A stretch of DNA of 64,000 bases from Craspedostauros australis (taxonomy: Eukaryota > Bacillariophyta > Bacillariophyceae > Mastogloiales > Achnanthaceae). Position numbers and translations under genes: made by a program. Below the pieces are notes generated by a model. It searched no databases. It was not told where the DNA came from and saw nothing but the letters and a program-made list of their open reading frames with translations. Below, piece after piece: positions 20,747 to 32,318 of this stretch (positions are counted from its first letter, which is position 1; each line of letters starts with the position of its first letter). The stretch lies in contig JAMXDE010000069.1 of NCBI GenBank assembly GCA_026770025.1, positions 124,001-188,000 on the forward strand. Direction: 5' to 3'.

Positions 20747-21079
20747 CGAGAGCAGAAATCGAGTTTGATTTGCGGCGTAGCAGTCTCCGCATTGTGGCCG
20801 ATGCCGCTTGCTACATCCCATGTGTCGTCATGCTGCAGCCTGCTGTGTTGCTGTGTGTGTTATGGTGCACCTTGCACTGATCAACATATGATTCCCTTTT
20901 GCGGTTCTATTGCGCTGTCCTTCACAGATCACAGCCAGGATTGCTCCCATCGTCACAACAATTGTCATCGCGACATCGTCCAACACTGGCACACGGCGCG
21001 GCCTGGTGACATGCTCGTGCACCTACACTGCAATGGGTGCATTTCTCCTCTCCCAAATGAGCGCCCGGATCAATCGCGT
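20747..21079. other. Intergenic region 3' of the DOT1-like gene
   Basis: The 333 bp between the transposon end and the DOT1-like stop codon. No domain-bearing frame was seen. Confidence 0.5.
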
Positions 21080-22579
21080 TCATCGCGTCAGCTTCATTCC
21101 GCGCGAACGAGTCCTGCGTCCCGAGTTCATGGTCGAGTTGGTTTGTTGTGTCACCGCCTTGTGCAATGGCTCCAAACCATCGCAGACCAGGTCGTAGGCC
21201 TCTTGGAAGACGGGGTCGCACTTGACTCGTCGGTTGCCACTTTTGCTGTTTGCGTTGGCACGTCGACGGCCGCGGGGTTTGTTGCCTGCTTCCCTAGCAC
21301 GGACGCGTTTGTAGACGTATCCCAGATGTCCCTCCTTTGAGCCATGCATGGAGGTTGGCATGCGGGACACCAGCTCGACGTCGAAGTCGTAGGTTTCGAT
21401 GAGATCGCGTGGATTCAAGTAGCAGATGAGGTACTTGGCGGAGCTCGTGTTCCACATGTTCGAAAGGTGATCCCATAGGTCCGGTGGGAAGCCTATTTGC
21501 ATTGTTGTTTGTTTTGTTGTCATGGATGATGCGTCGAGTGAGTGAGTGTGACATTACCATGCCACATGCAGATCACACACAGAATCAACCCACAAAAGCT
21601 GCGCACACGTCGACTTACCAATGCTGAACATGTACACGTGTGTGAAGGGATCGAAGGAATTGGCCTCCATGATGTTGCGATGCAGGAATGCGGTGTTACC
21701 CTTGACGATCTCTTCGTCGGTTAATCGATCGAAATCCGGCTCGTCACGCTGATCCATGGCGCGGTTCAGGATAGCCTTGAGGCAGACCATGCCCAGATTC
21801 CAGCGCACGTGTTCCAGTTCCACACCACAGCTGAATTCGACTCCAGGATACTGCGCGACGTGCAGGTTGGGCTTGCCAATGCCGCTGCCGACGTCGAGGA
21901 AACGGCTGGAGGAGTCGAGCTCGGCGTACTCCATCATGTGATCGATCATCTTTTGCATGGATGCCATGGTGAGCTCACCGTAGATGGGCCCAGAGTATCC
22001 GTTGCCACCGATGGCACCCGTCAGCTTCTTGACGATGGAGTAGACGCTCTTGACATTTGGTTGACAGTAGGTCGACTTGACCATGCGTCCGAACAGCAGA
22101 CGGCGCTTCGGTGCGGGCTGCGTGGCGTCTGCGCTGGCATCATCGTCGTCCGAATCGAGCCGCAGCTTGCGCTTTCTTCTGCGGTCTGGTGTGATGACGG
22201 AGGAACCTGGAGTCTGGGCTTTGGTCTTGACTCCCTTTGGTGTTGGCGGGGCTTCCTTGGATGCAGCTGCCTCGTCCTCCTTCGCCGAGCTTGCGACGGC
22301 CTTTCGAACGGGGACGAACAGTGATCTGCGTGCTCTTGTCACCGTTGCATCATGGCTGCCTGTGTCGTCGTCACTGTCGCTCGAGTTGGGGCTCGATATG
22401 GAACTAGATGGCGTGATGATGAAGCCTCCGTTGCCTGCGGTATCGGCCGCTGTTGGCGAGATCTTCGAGACGGCATCTGATGTCATGGCGTTCTTCATCG
22501 CATCATCGTTTGTGATGAGTTGCTTGGTCTCCGAGATGGAGTCCAAGTTGGATGGGCGCTTGGCAATTCGTTGGACCAT
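21080..22579 (-). CDS. DOT1-like SAM-dependent methyltransferase, two exons
   Basis: Likely histone H3 lysine methyltransferase of the DOT1 class, nuclear. Start at 22579 (MVQRIAKRPSNLD); the frame is open further upstream but that part is PH-repeat leader. Exon 1 (21619-22579) has a disordered Ser/Thr/Lys-rich half (KTKAQTPGSS, DRRRKRKLRLDSDDDD), then YGELTM, the SAM-binding motif FLDVGSGIGKPNLHVAQ and GVELEHVRWN. It ends within FSIG at a gtaagt donor. Exon 2 (21080-21492) resumes FPPDLWDHLSNMW...YLICYLNPRDL and ends with the strand motif EGHLGYVYKR and a basic tail. The intron is 126 bp (21493-21618), phase 1. The product is 457 aa. DOT1 enzymes are usually H3K79-specific; specificity here is inference. 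Confidence 0.85.
21493..21618 (-). other. Intron of the DOT1-like gene
   Basis: 126-bp GT-AG intron (gtaagt...caaatag). The junction codon is Gly and restores FSIGFPPDLW. Confidence 0.88.
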
Positions 22580-24428
22580 GGTTACATTTGACAGAGAGTG
22601 GAAGGTGACGGAGAGATGGTCAGCGCAGAGAAGAGTCGGAGACCGGAGTGTTTTGGTGTTGCGGAAAGATGATACAGCCTTGCGAAGTGATTGGGCATGG
22701 GTACGGTTCGTGCTCCAGATTCGTTGATTATGAGGGATGCATGCGGCGGCGAAGGTGGTGAGAGTGATGCTCCACACAGGGCTGCTCGTGTTGTTCTTGG
22801 CGGTGTTTTCATTGTTCTTGTTGTTGTCAAGCGGTGGTGGAGGCGGCGATGGCGATGGCGGTGGTGGATGTGGATGTGGATGTGGATGTGCGAGAGAGCT
22901 GAGATGATGTCTGTTTTCCCGTTGTCCGAGATGTGTTGAAACGATCTTGTCCCAAAAAGCAAATTCAAATTTCAAACCCCGAACTATCCGACGCTAATTG
23001 TATTTATTTGGCAATACATTTCATTGGTCAATCTTGTCTGAAGAAGGAACGTGACATGAGAAACGAGCCTGCCAACCATCACAACAAACGGCAACACAAT
23101 CGTGAACAACAAAGAGATGGTGAACGTGTTGCACAGAACAAGTTGACCTCAACAACGACATCAACAAAGGTAATACCACCACCAGCACCAGCGGCAACAT
23201 CAGCATCCAACTGTCGTGGCACGTTCCACACGGACATGCATCTTTGGTCTCTTTGCACATAACACGCAATGAGGAGGCCAGACTCGTGGCGGCTTGATAC
23301 TGCCAATGCGAGACGCATGTGAAACGGCTAAATCGGCGTCACTATGCGAACACTAGCCTCGCTGCGACCAATCTGGAATGAGAGGGATAATGCACGTGTC
23401 CGACCCAATAACCCCCCTCGTAGAATAGCATCACAAAGTCAGCAGCTCGCATTTGTTGGTCATGCACACCCTCGAATGTCGTTTGAATCGTGATGGATGG
23501 ACTCTCCGTTCAACGTGTTTGCCGTTTTTTGGCTTCCGTTGTGGCTGATCTCGTACTGTCTGCCGCGAACGACGGTCGTTGTCACTTGTTTTCTCTTCGC
23601 TGGAAACGAAACATGCCGAATCACCAAAACAGGCGCAGGTCGGCGGAGTGTTGGAGAGAGCGCGGAGCCAGCCAGTGGCCGGCTCACGTTTTTGTCGACG
23701 GTGGGAAACTGTCGGAATCGGTTTTGTGTCGACCATCAATCCATTTTGTGAGCGCACGAAACCACGACTGGAGACGCGGGACTCGAATCCGAACATCAGA
23801 TCCGAACCACGAACCCGAACATCGATTGAGCAAACACAAAACAACAAAAACAACAATCGGCCAATTCGCGCCAAAACGCACTCAACCAAGACCTTCCATT
23901 AGCAACCTGTGCGCTGAGAAGGTGCCTTGTAAATCCAACGCATGGTCCGTTCGTGGGACCATGCCCTAAGTGCTAAGCTTTGTACGGATGGCAACGCAAC
24001 AAAGAAGTCGTTCGTCTATCTAAGTTCGTTCATGGAGCGTTATCCCGTCAAGGTCATCTTGCTGAACTCAACAAACTTCGGCCAGCGAAATATTCCCAAT
24101 CTCGCTCCATCTCGATCAACAGCTTCATCTCTCTCTGTCTGCCCGCAATCACTCGCACAGCACCTCGATACACCGCACTGAACCTCACCGTGCATCCCGC
24201 ACCTCAAGCAACTAATCATAAATCACTCGTTATCAGATTACAAGAGAAACGGCCATTATTATCATCACACATGATCTGATGCACATGAAAAATTGTGTGT
24301 CGAAAGAGCTGCGCGCTCCACGAGCATGTTTGTGCGTTTCCTCGTTGCGACAAACATTGCGAACACTGCGCATTGTTACACGTGGTCGGCGAAATGAAGC
24401 GACACCCGACGTTTTGACTTCTGGCCAA
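22580..24428. other. Intergenic region
   Basis: Includes the leader of the DOT1-like gene with ggatgt and ggcgat hexamer-type repeats at 22831-22890. The remainder (22.9-24.4 kb) has many short overlapping frames on both strands but none with a recognisable domain. Confidence 0.5.
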
Positions 24429-24655
24429 ACGAATCTGCCGAAATCGTATCTTCGCCTGCAGGCTTACAACTGAGTCTAGAGAGTCACGCGACAAGCGACA
24501 CGTTCCCTGCGACGGGTCATAAACGCTACGACGCTTGCTCTGCTGCATCCGTTTGGAGACCTTTCGTATGATAAGACGACATTTGAGTTGCTTCATTGCC
24601 ATTGGCGGAGATGATCAGTGCTCTAACGTTTGCGCATGTTGTAAACTTTGGCTGA
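24429..24655 (+). repeat. Dispersed repeat, copy 2 (about 227 bp)
   Basis: Same-orientation partner of 12121-12348. It ends only about 50 bp beyond the stop codon of SGNH B (a minus-strand gene), so here it lies on the 3' side, whereas copy 1 lies on the 5' side of SGNH A. Confidence 0.9.
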
Positions 24656-24705
24656 ATCCCCGTACACTACGTAACATACTTGGGCGTTTCCAATTACGAC
24701 GATCA

Positions 24706-26238
24706 TTACCCTGCAAGGATCATCTTCGCGCGCTTCACAATCTCTTCACCCCACAGCCGCGATCCAAGGTCATCGGGATGCAACTGATCCGGCAGATGCT
24801 GCAGCTGCCCGTTGTCCTCGTTGAGAAATATGTTCGTCGCATCGAAGTACTGCAATCTGTCTGGAGTGCTGCGGGCCAAACACTCCAACCTCTCATTGAT
24901 GTCGCGTATCTGCGTCATGAGCTTGTTATGTCGCGGCAGGATGGAATTGAGGACGATGGTGGCATCGGGCCGCAGCTGTTGCAGCTTCTGTACGATGGCA
25001 ACAATGCCGGCCGTGACAGCGTCGGAAGAGCATTTCTGCGCGCCGAGATCGTTCGTGCCGATCAACAACCAAACGACCTTGGCTTGCAGGCTTTGGAATT
25101 GGTCGTGTTCGAGGCGGTACATCAGATTTGCGCACTGCGTCGTGCAGGAACACGTTCACGGTGGTGTGCGAAATGGCAGAATGGTTATGACATGCGACGT
25201 CAGACAAAGTATGTTGAGCGAGAGGCTTGCTGCAGTTTTCACGTTGAAGGGAGGTCAGACGATGCGGCGTGGAAGTCAACAACCACAGCAATGCCTCGCT
25301 CTTGCTCGTGCCTCTCTCCTATCACATAGCATCACGTAGCAAAACAATATGACAAAACTCACCGTATCCGCTGCAATCCCCAAAACGATGCCGTCAATTT
25401 CACCACCGCCATCCCGCGTGAAGAGTTCGTTGTACACGACTGCATTGGGTTGATATTTGGGGATGGGTTGATGCATCCCGGTGCCCAACCAGTGCTCCGT
25501 GATTGAATCACCCAGCAATATCACGTCAGCTGTCGCATTCGCGGCCATCTGCTGCGTGAATTGAAACGTCTCGTGCCACCTGGCGTTTTGGTCAGGGTGG
25601 CGGCTTGAATCCTGCTGCTCAGCGGCAATGGTGGGATTGGCGCAGTGGCAGAAGCGCGGCTGGTTGGCGCAGGATTTCAATTCGGGATCGGAACGGAAAG
25701 GTTGCAAGAACGCTTCGACCGATGGATTGAAGTAGGTCTCGATGCAGGCAGGGGATCCGCCATTGGAGTCGTTGTTGTTGTCGTTGTTGCTGTTGTTTGC
25801 AACGGCATTCACAACTGGTGTTGGAAGTTGCCCTGATTGCGACATTATCGGCAATGCCGTAGGTGCAGAAGTTGGTATGCTGGGCTCCAGCGCACTGCTG
25901 CCACCAAAGAATCCAAAAAGAAATAGAAGCACCACCACCATCACCACGATGGTTATCATGAGAACGAAAGCGATCCTGCAGCATGACTTGCTCTCGGTCA
26001 ATTGACGTCGGCGCGACAGCTGATCCAGTCGTATTCGCACATCATCATCATCATCGCTGTCACCATCGTAGATCTGATTGTAACGTCGTTCGCGTAGCGA
26101 CAGTCTCTTTGGCCTCGTTTGTTCCACCTCCAAGACCCCCTTGTTGGTTGTGGATGGATCCACAAGCGGTGCCATGTCCTCATTCTCGTCGTCATTGTTG
26201 GACGAGAAGCTGCTGTGGATTGATTCTTGAGCAGACAT
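24706..26238 (-). CDS. SGNH/GDSL hydrolase paralogue B, type II membrane protein, two exons
   Basis: Same family as paralogue A. Exon 1 (25363-26238) encodes an acidic cytosolic tail with DDENEDMAPLV, one membrane anchor (IAFVLMITIVVMVVVLLFLF), a PTSAPT-containing stem, an FLQPFRSDPELKSC-type Cys segment and the nucleophile motif ILLGDSITEHWLGTGM. The donor gtgagt at 25362 opens a 228-bp intron. Exon 2 (24706-25134) gives CANLMYRLEHDQF, LLIGTNDLG and DQLHPDD. The product is 434 aa. Paralogue C lies just upstream on the same strand, 338 bp from its start, which suggests tandem duplication. Expected lumenal or extracellular esterase; the substrate is unknown. Confidence 0.88.
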
Positions 26239-26576
26239 GGTGGTGCGCTGCGCTTAGTGGCGGCGCGTCTGACTCGTACTCCTCTCTGCCTGCCTGCCTG
26301 CCTGCCTGTGATTGTATGGCACCATGCATACCATATAAGTACGACCTGCTCTGGAGTAGTTGCCGATCCCCCCATGCGCATGAATGGGTCTCTCCTGCTT
26401 GATGTTCCATCATCGCCACTCATCACCTCTCCCTCTCCCATCATCACGACGCCACCAAGAGCGCAGGATGGTCATTTTCCTCCTCTTCTTTCTCTGAGAA
26501 GAAGTCGAACAAGTCGAAGGCCGTGGACAAAAGATTCGTCGAGTCGTGGACAATGCGTGAAACAAAAGCGCACCTC

Positions 26577-27853
26577 TCATTCCGCAACGATCTCTCGCAC
26601 ACGTTGCACAATGCGGGCACCCCACACGCGTGATCCTTCTGCTTCGGGATGCAGCTGATCCGGCATGTAGAGCGTTGCGTTTGGGAAGATGGTGGAGGCA
26701 TCGAAGTACGCGCTGCCGGCGTAGCATTGCAATCGTCGATTGACGTCATGGATCTGCGGCATGAATTGCGGTTTGCGCGGCAGAAGGGAGTTGACGACGA
26801 TGTGGGCGTTGGGTTGCAGACGTCGCAACTGTTCGACGATGGACAGGATTCCCGCCGTGGTAGCATCGGCCGAGCATTGGAGGAGACCCAGATCGTTCGT
26901 GCCGATCAGCAACCAGAATGCCTTGGTTTTGAGGCCTTGCAGCTGATCGTGCTCGAGACGGTAAGCGAGATTGGCGCACTGTACCATACGTCCAGGCAAA
27001 ATATTGTATGTGTTTGTATTTGAATCATTCCCTTCAATCGCATGTGAGATGAACATAGGCGAGAAGGAACGCACAAGACATGACGAGACGCACATTGCAA
27101 GAAAGCACACACACTCGTACGCACCGTGTCCGCGGCAATGCCCAACGCCACACCGACGATCTCACCACCGCCTTCCTTCGTGAACAATTGCCGGAACACC
27201 TGTGCGTTGCCTCGGAACCGTGGCATACGACGATTCATGCCGGTGCCCATCCAGTGTTCCGTGATGGAATCTCCCAGCAGGATGACATCGACCGTTCCGT
27301 ATCGTCGCGTGGCATTCGCGGCAATGTCTTTCGTGGCTTGAAAGGCGGCCTTCCATTGTTCGGCGTTGGCGCGTCGGTGTTTTGGGATGGTGGGGTTGAT
27401 GCAGTTGCAGGCACCTGGGTTGACGCAGGATCTCAGTTCCGGGTTGACGCGGAACGGCATCATGAAATCGTCGATGCTTTGATCGATCTGTTGCATGTGG
27501 CATGCGTCGGAATGACTGACGCTGCGTGCATCTCCATGGTGATTGGTTGCTGATGCGATCGGTTTATCGGCATCTGCATTCATAGCTTTCGCAACATCCT
27601 GCTGCTGCCAGCCAGATTGGTGGATGGAAGCTGAGACCATGATGGCCGTGAGGAGCAGAACGGCCACAAAGCACTTGTGCATGTTGCAAGATTTGAACGG
27701 TGGTTGTGGTTCGAAGAAGTGCGCGTGTGAAGGATCGTGATGATCCATAACAGCCGTGGTTGATGTTGCGACGTTCACATGATGCGTTGCTTCTTGCAAC
27801 GTATTGCTATGGCGGTGCTCCTTCTTGCGTCTGCGACCGAATTGTGGATTCAT
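26577..27853 (-). CDS. SGNH/GDSL hydrolase paralogue C, two exons
   Basis: Start chosen at 27853 (MNPQFGRRRKKEHRHS), which matches the start of paralogue A (MNQFSRRRKKDG); the frame is open further upstream but unlike the family. Exon 1 (27125-27853) has one hydrophobic anchor (KCFVAVLLLTAIMVS), the FMMPFRVNPELRSCVN...CNCINPT segment and ILLGDSITEHWMGTGM. The donor is gtgcgt, the only non-gtgag donor of the four paralogues. A 146-bp intron follows (26979-27124). Exon 2 (26577-26978) carries CANLAYRLEHDQL, LLIGTNDLG and DQLHPEA, so Pro-Glu replaces the usual Pro-Asp after the catalytic His. The product is 376 aa. Confidence 0.87.
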
Positions 27854-28471
27854 TGTTGACGTTGCCACGAGAATGATATTAGTACAGTATCGGAAGGCGA
27901 TGAGAGCACGGCAAGACTGCAATACTCCAAATGGATTGCCACATGCGCTCGGAGCCAAGAGAGAACGATGATGGCAACGACAATGTCAACAATGACGATA
28001 CCAACAATAGGTAGATCCATCACGAACTGCAAGAGATCTTCTGCGATGTGACGTGATTTCGTCTTTGAACGGTAGCTCTACTGAAAAGTATCTCCGACAA
28101 TTGGAGTTAAATAAGGGCAGCAGAAACCTCATTTTGAATACCTAATCAGACAATCGATTCTAGACAAGTATGCCGGCGGCCTCGAGTTGATGCACGGCAA
28201 CGCACGACAGTGAGAATTGACGATTCTGAAAGAGAAAATGGCTCCGCCCACAATGACAATCACGTCACACCACAACACGTCACAACGCATCACAACGCAA
28301 CACATCACAACACAACACATAGCCGACCGAAGACGGTTGATCACATCACAAACAACATCATTCGGAGAGTCTCTTTGCGAAACGCAAGGATTCAACACCG
28401 CTTCAGAAACCTGCAGGAGAACTTGCACCACGTCTGCGACGATGCAACACCCACGAACGAGCAGCTTCAAC
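27854..28471. other. Intergenic region
   Basis: Separates SGNH C (-) from the small plastid protein (+). The 3' part (28255-28325) is a run of acgtcac/acaac units in the presumed leader of the next gene. No other gene was seen. Confidence 0.55.
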
Positions 28472-28765
28472 ATGATGTCGTTGGCAAGACTCGCGATCTT
28501 GGTTGCAGGCGTCGTTGCGCTGCAATGCACATCCGCATTCCAGGCACCTCTTCCGAGATCGGTTGCAGCAACACGCAACAGCCATGTTGTTAGCACGTCC
28601 ATGCTGTTAGCGCAGCGCGACGACAGCAACGACAGCAACGACGGCACGAACCAGGTGGATTACGGCAAGGTCCTTGGGATGCTCTTCAATCCCGTGAATC
28701 CGTACGCGTGGTTCTTGTACTTCTTCATTGGGATCTTTGCGTATTCCGCGGTGGGTCCATCGTGA
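28472..28765 (+). CDS. Small plastid-targeted single-TM protein
   Basis: A 97-aa protein. The N-terminus (MMSLARLAILVAGVVALQCTSAF) is a signal peptide followed by SAFQAPLPRS, a clear heterokont plastid-targeting motif with a Phe at the cleavage site. A short Asp/Asn/Ser-rich linker follows. The C-terminus is one hydrophobic helix, NPYAWFLYFFIGIFAYSAVGPS, the size and form of small thylakoid proteins. I do not recognise a named subunit. The frame is open upstream of the chosen Met, but only through AC-rich leader repeats. Confidence 0.62.
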   Translation: MMSLARLAILVAGVVALQCTSAFQAPLPRSVAATRNSHVVSTSMLLAQRDDSNDSNDGTNQVDYGKVLGMLFNPVNPYAWFLYFFIGIFAYSAVGPS

Positions 28766-31092
28766 GCGGTGGCAGTGCGGTGCGATGCGATGTTGTGCAG
28801 TTCGGATGCGGAGAAGCGATGTGGGTGGAGTACTGATGCTTCCGCAGCACCTTCACGAGATCTGGCAGCTGTGATTGCAGAAGTCCGAGCGATGCAACGC
28901 AAGGGCATGTCAGGGGGGATGATTCAGTTGCAGAGGAAGCAGAAGGAGATTTGCCCGTGATTGGGCAACCGTGTCATCTCGACACGATCTTGTCAATGAA
29001 AGGGAGGAGCCGTGTGGAAGTTGAGGGAGACAAGCGTGCACTCTGTTGGAGAGCGCATTCGATTCGCTTGGACTTGATTGACACCTTGGCGCTTTCACAG
29101 TAATCTATTACACCAAGTTAGGATAACACACATGCGAGTACACAACACAGACTATTGCTAGAGGAGATGATCGTTGTTGTTGTGTGTAATTGTGCTTCTA
29201 TTTCTATTGGTTTGTTTGGCGTAAATTGTTGGCTTCTGTGCGATCTATCTGGGGTGATTGGTATGTGATCAAAACTGGAGTATGTGCAGATGGGGAGCAT
29301 GTGATTGCTGCCTCCCGATTGGCTGAATGGCTTGAATCATGGGAGTGTTCCTTCCCAAACCACGCCATCGTTGCGTGGAGTGAAAAGAGACGGCCGTCGC
29401 TTGCTTTGGTAAAACTGTGGAGCGAGTGTGCTGATTTACATCTCGACGCACTTGCGTGGCATGACAGGGATGCTGTCCGTCTTGGATTGTGGAAATCTGC
29501 GGCATGGTGTCATGTCTTCATCTGCTGCGGCTGTCGACCATCGATCATCGTAGGAGTGATGCGATCGCGAGGCGTTCAACGTGATGCATGTGCTTGGTGA
29601 CAGCGGCTGGACTCGGGCATTGTCGCTGATCAGGGAGACGTTCTCCATGGACACCTCCTTGAGGAGCTTGGAGAGGTATGGGCTCATTGATTGACACATG
29701 TTGATGATTGTATTGAAGAGGAGTGTATTGGTAGCTGGTGATTGTTGCTGTAGTTGTGGTTGCTGAGGTTGTGATCCTTTGCTTTTGTGATTGCAGAGAA
29801 ATTATGAGCAGTTGATGTTTCGTGATGAAAGAGAGAGAGTCGTTGTCGCGTTCTCGTGCTTGCTGGCATTGCGTGGTTGTGTCTCTTCTCACCCTTGTTT
29901 GTCACGCAATAACACGGTTGTGGCTGGTTTGCAAAGCAGCGAGATAGCGTGTGGGACAGGAGCGGGAGTTGCGCTCGGAAAGTTCGTGTTTGTCACGATT
30001 TCTGTCTACAGCATCATGACACCGCTACCTCTGGGGAAGCGGCATAGGAACATCTCAGCCCGCAGAGCGTTTTGGACAGACAAAACTGAGGCGCGATATG
30101 AAGTCTTTGCTGACCAGAGAATGCTCCGCGACATTTGGGTCGCTCGTTCTCCTCACGTTTCATTGGTGCGTGGAGAAACCGACAAGAAATAGTTCCACCG
30201 CATCAGAGAATGACCACCGAAGAAGGAACACGGAACCTTGTTCCTCTTGACCCAACCCGTATCCCGGGTTAATCCACCAAGCCATCTTCCGCATCAAGCC
30301 CTCAATCGCTCTTTGTCACGCTTCTTCACCTTCTGCGAATTGGGAGAGTACACTCTTTACCATCGTCCTCATCCGCCCTTTCCTCGAGGACCTTGGATCA
30401 AACTACATTCGTGAACGCGTTGGGCGTCTGCGAAGACATTCTACCTCTTCTATTGTCTTCTTTCCGTGAAAACAAATCCAAACTGCTCGACAACAGCAGT
30501 CTATGTGCTGGGAGAACTCTATCGGTTTCTGGAACGAGAAAGTCACTACCGTTTTTGACAATTCCCCCATGGGCCTTTTCCATCGAGCACGAGTATGAGG
30601 ACCATTTCATGAAAACATGGAACTGGAAGATTAAGTATTTCGCCGACTGACGAAGATTCGGCGAGTTCGTCATGGTTGGAAGCGCAGGTCACAAACAAGC
30701 TGCACGTCTGATGTGGAAGCACGAAGAGTTGGAGAAGTCCAAGAACGAAACGGTACAGAATTGACTCCTTCGAATGACACTCCGGCCGAAGAAGTGAAGC
30801 AAACAAGAACATCGCGACGAACGACGGTTTGTGCGGCGTTCTCGTTTCCACCATCAGCCAACAACTCCGACGCTTTGCGTCTTCCCATCTCCACACACGG
30901 TACCACGAATACAAGACCATGACCAGTCATCACCACTTGCCATCATCACCAGCCACCCTGCTGCGTACCCCGCACCCACACAAGTAACAACGAAAGAAGG
31001 AAAGAACTCAAGAACGCAAGGGAACGACAGAAGCCAGAGAGAAGCAGCAAAGCGGGTGAGCAAGACGGTGCCACAAAGCGTCAAGGGACGCA
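28766..31092. other. Long intergenic region, no supported gene
   Basis: Frames such as 29190-29600 (136 codons, +), 29791-30192 (+) and 30393-30650 (+) lack recognisable domains. AC/GT-rich stretches occur near 29700-29760. A gene with short exons could be hidden here. Confidence 0.4.
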
Positions 31093-32022
31093 ATGAAGGT
31101 CCATGGCGCTGTGAGCACCTTTCTCACGGTCTTTTCTGCATGCATCCTGCATTGCCTCGCCTTGGATGGTGCTTCTACATGGACTGCTTTGCAACGAGGG
31201 GCACCGCGACGCTACCTGACGAACCATGGCTGCTGTGGACATGTGCCAATCCTGCATTGGCAGGACTCCCATCGGCAACACCGGCGGAGACATCAACATG
31301 AGAGTCATGCTCGCAGCTGCGGGCATTCACGGATTCTGCGTCGGCCATCATTCCGTCCAAACGTCAAGCTCTTCGCTGATGTGAAGTCGCAGCAGCAAGA
31401 TGGAGGCGATGAACCAACAGAAGAGTCTTCGCAAGCTGCAACGCAGCGATCTGCCACGACAGTCGACAGCAGCACCATCGACCAGGATTACCTCTACTTG
31501 GAACGATTCCGACGACGCCGACTCGACGTGGAACGCAAGGATTCCTGGATCCCTCCACCCGATGCGGCATTGGGACCCTGCGAATTCGTGCACTGCTTGC
31601 TCGTCGATCTCAAGACGCGCAGGAACTGCCGCACGTTGATCGATTGCTCGACGCCATCGTGGCGCGATCTGCTTTGCCGATCCATCGCGGCGCCCATCGA
31701 TACGACGGATGCCGTGTTGTCGACGAAGCTGAAGCCGGTCCTGTGCCGCGCGACGAATCAGTTCGCGATCCTGCTGGATGCCGGGTGTCAGTTCGATACG
31801 GTCTTTCCCACGGAACCGTTGGATTACGGTGACGGCAATGCGTGGGTCGAATGCCGGTTGCGGCACAAATCCAACGACGAGCTGCTCGTCGTGACGGGAT
31901 GGGCTTTGCGACGGCGATCAAGCGACGGTGCCTGGCTGGTGGATGGCCTCGATTGGCAAGACTTCCGTGAGGACTTTCGACCTGGCATTGGACGCGAGGA
32001 GTGGGAGAGGATCTGCGGATGA
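31093..32022 (+). CDS. Hypothetical protein with N-terminal signal-like segment
   Basis: A 309-aa open frame beginning MKVHGAVSTFLTVFSACILHCLA, a plausible signal peptide. The first third is low in hydrophobic order (many His, Arg and Ser) and may include unrecognised non-coding sequence. The C-terminal 180 residues look like a globular domain: CEFVHCLLVDLKTR, IDTTDAVLSTKLKPVLCR, LLDAGCQFDTVFPTEPLDYGD, then VVTGWALRRRSSDGAWLVDGLDWQDF. I cannot name a family; the last block has the look of an NTF2-like sheet but this is only an impression. An intron near 31300 or a later start is possible. Confidence 0.5.
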   Translation: MKVHGAVSTFLTVFSACILHCLALDGASTWTALQRGAPRRYLTNHGCCGHVPILHWQDSHRQHRRRHQHESHARSCGHSRILRRPSFRPNVKLFADVKSQQQDGGDEPTEESSQAATQRSATTVDSSTIDQDYLYLERFRRRRLDVERKDSWIPPPDAALGPCEFVHCLLVDLKTRRNCRTLIDCSTPSWRDLLCRSIAAPIDTTDAVLSTKLKPVLCRATNQFAILLDAGCQFDTVFPTEPLDYGDGNAWVECRLRHKSNDELLVVTGWALRRRSSDGAWLVDGLDWQDFREDFRPGIGREEWERICG

Positions 32023-32318
32023 TGGTCATGTTGTGGAAGAGAAATGGTTTTGTTCTGTGAAAAAGGTATCCTGTGGAAGGCAGTCAGGTCACGACATCAA
32101 CTCATCCACGTCACACAACAAGTCAACAAACCAGCTCATTCGTCATTTGCGGAACATCAACGCAGAACATCAAGAGAAAGGACAGAGGATCAGCAACATC
32201 ATTGAGCAACATCAGTTTAGACAACGCTCACATCACATCACATCACAACACAACACTCGCATCCCACCACTACACATCACATACCAGCACAATACAGTAC
32301 AGTGCAGTACAGTACATC

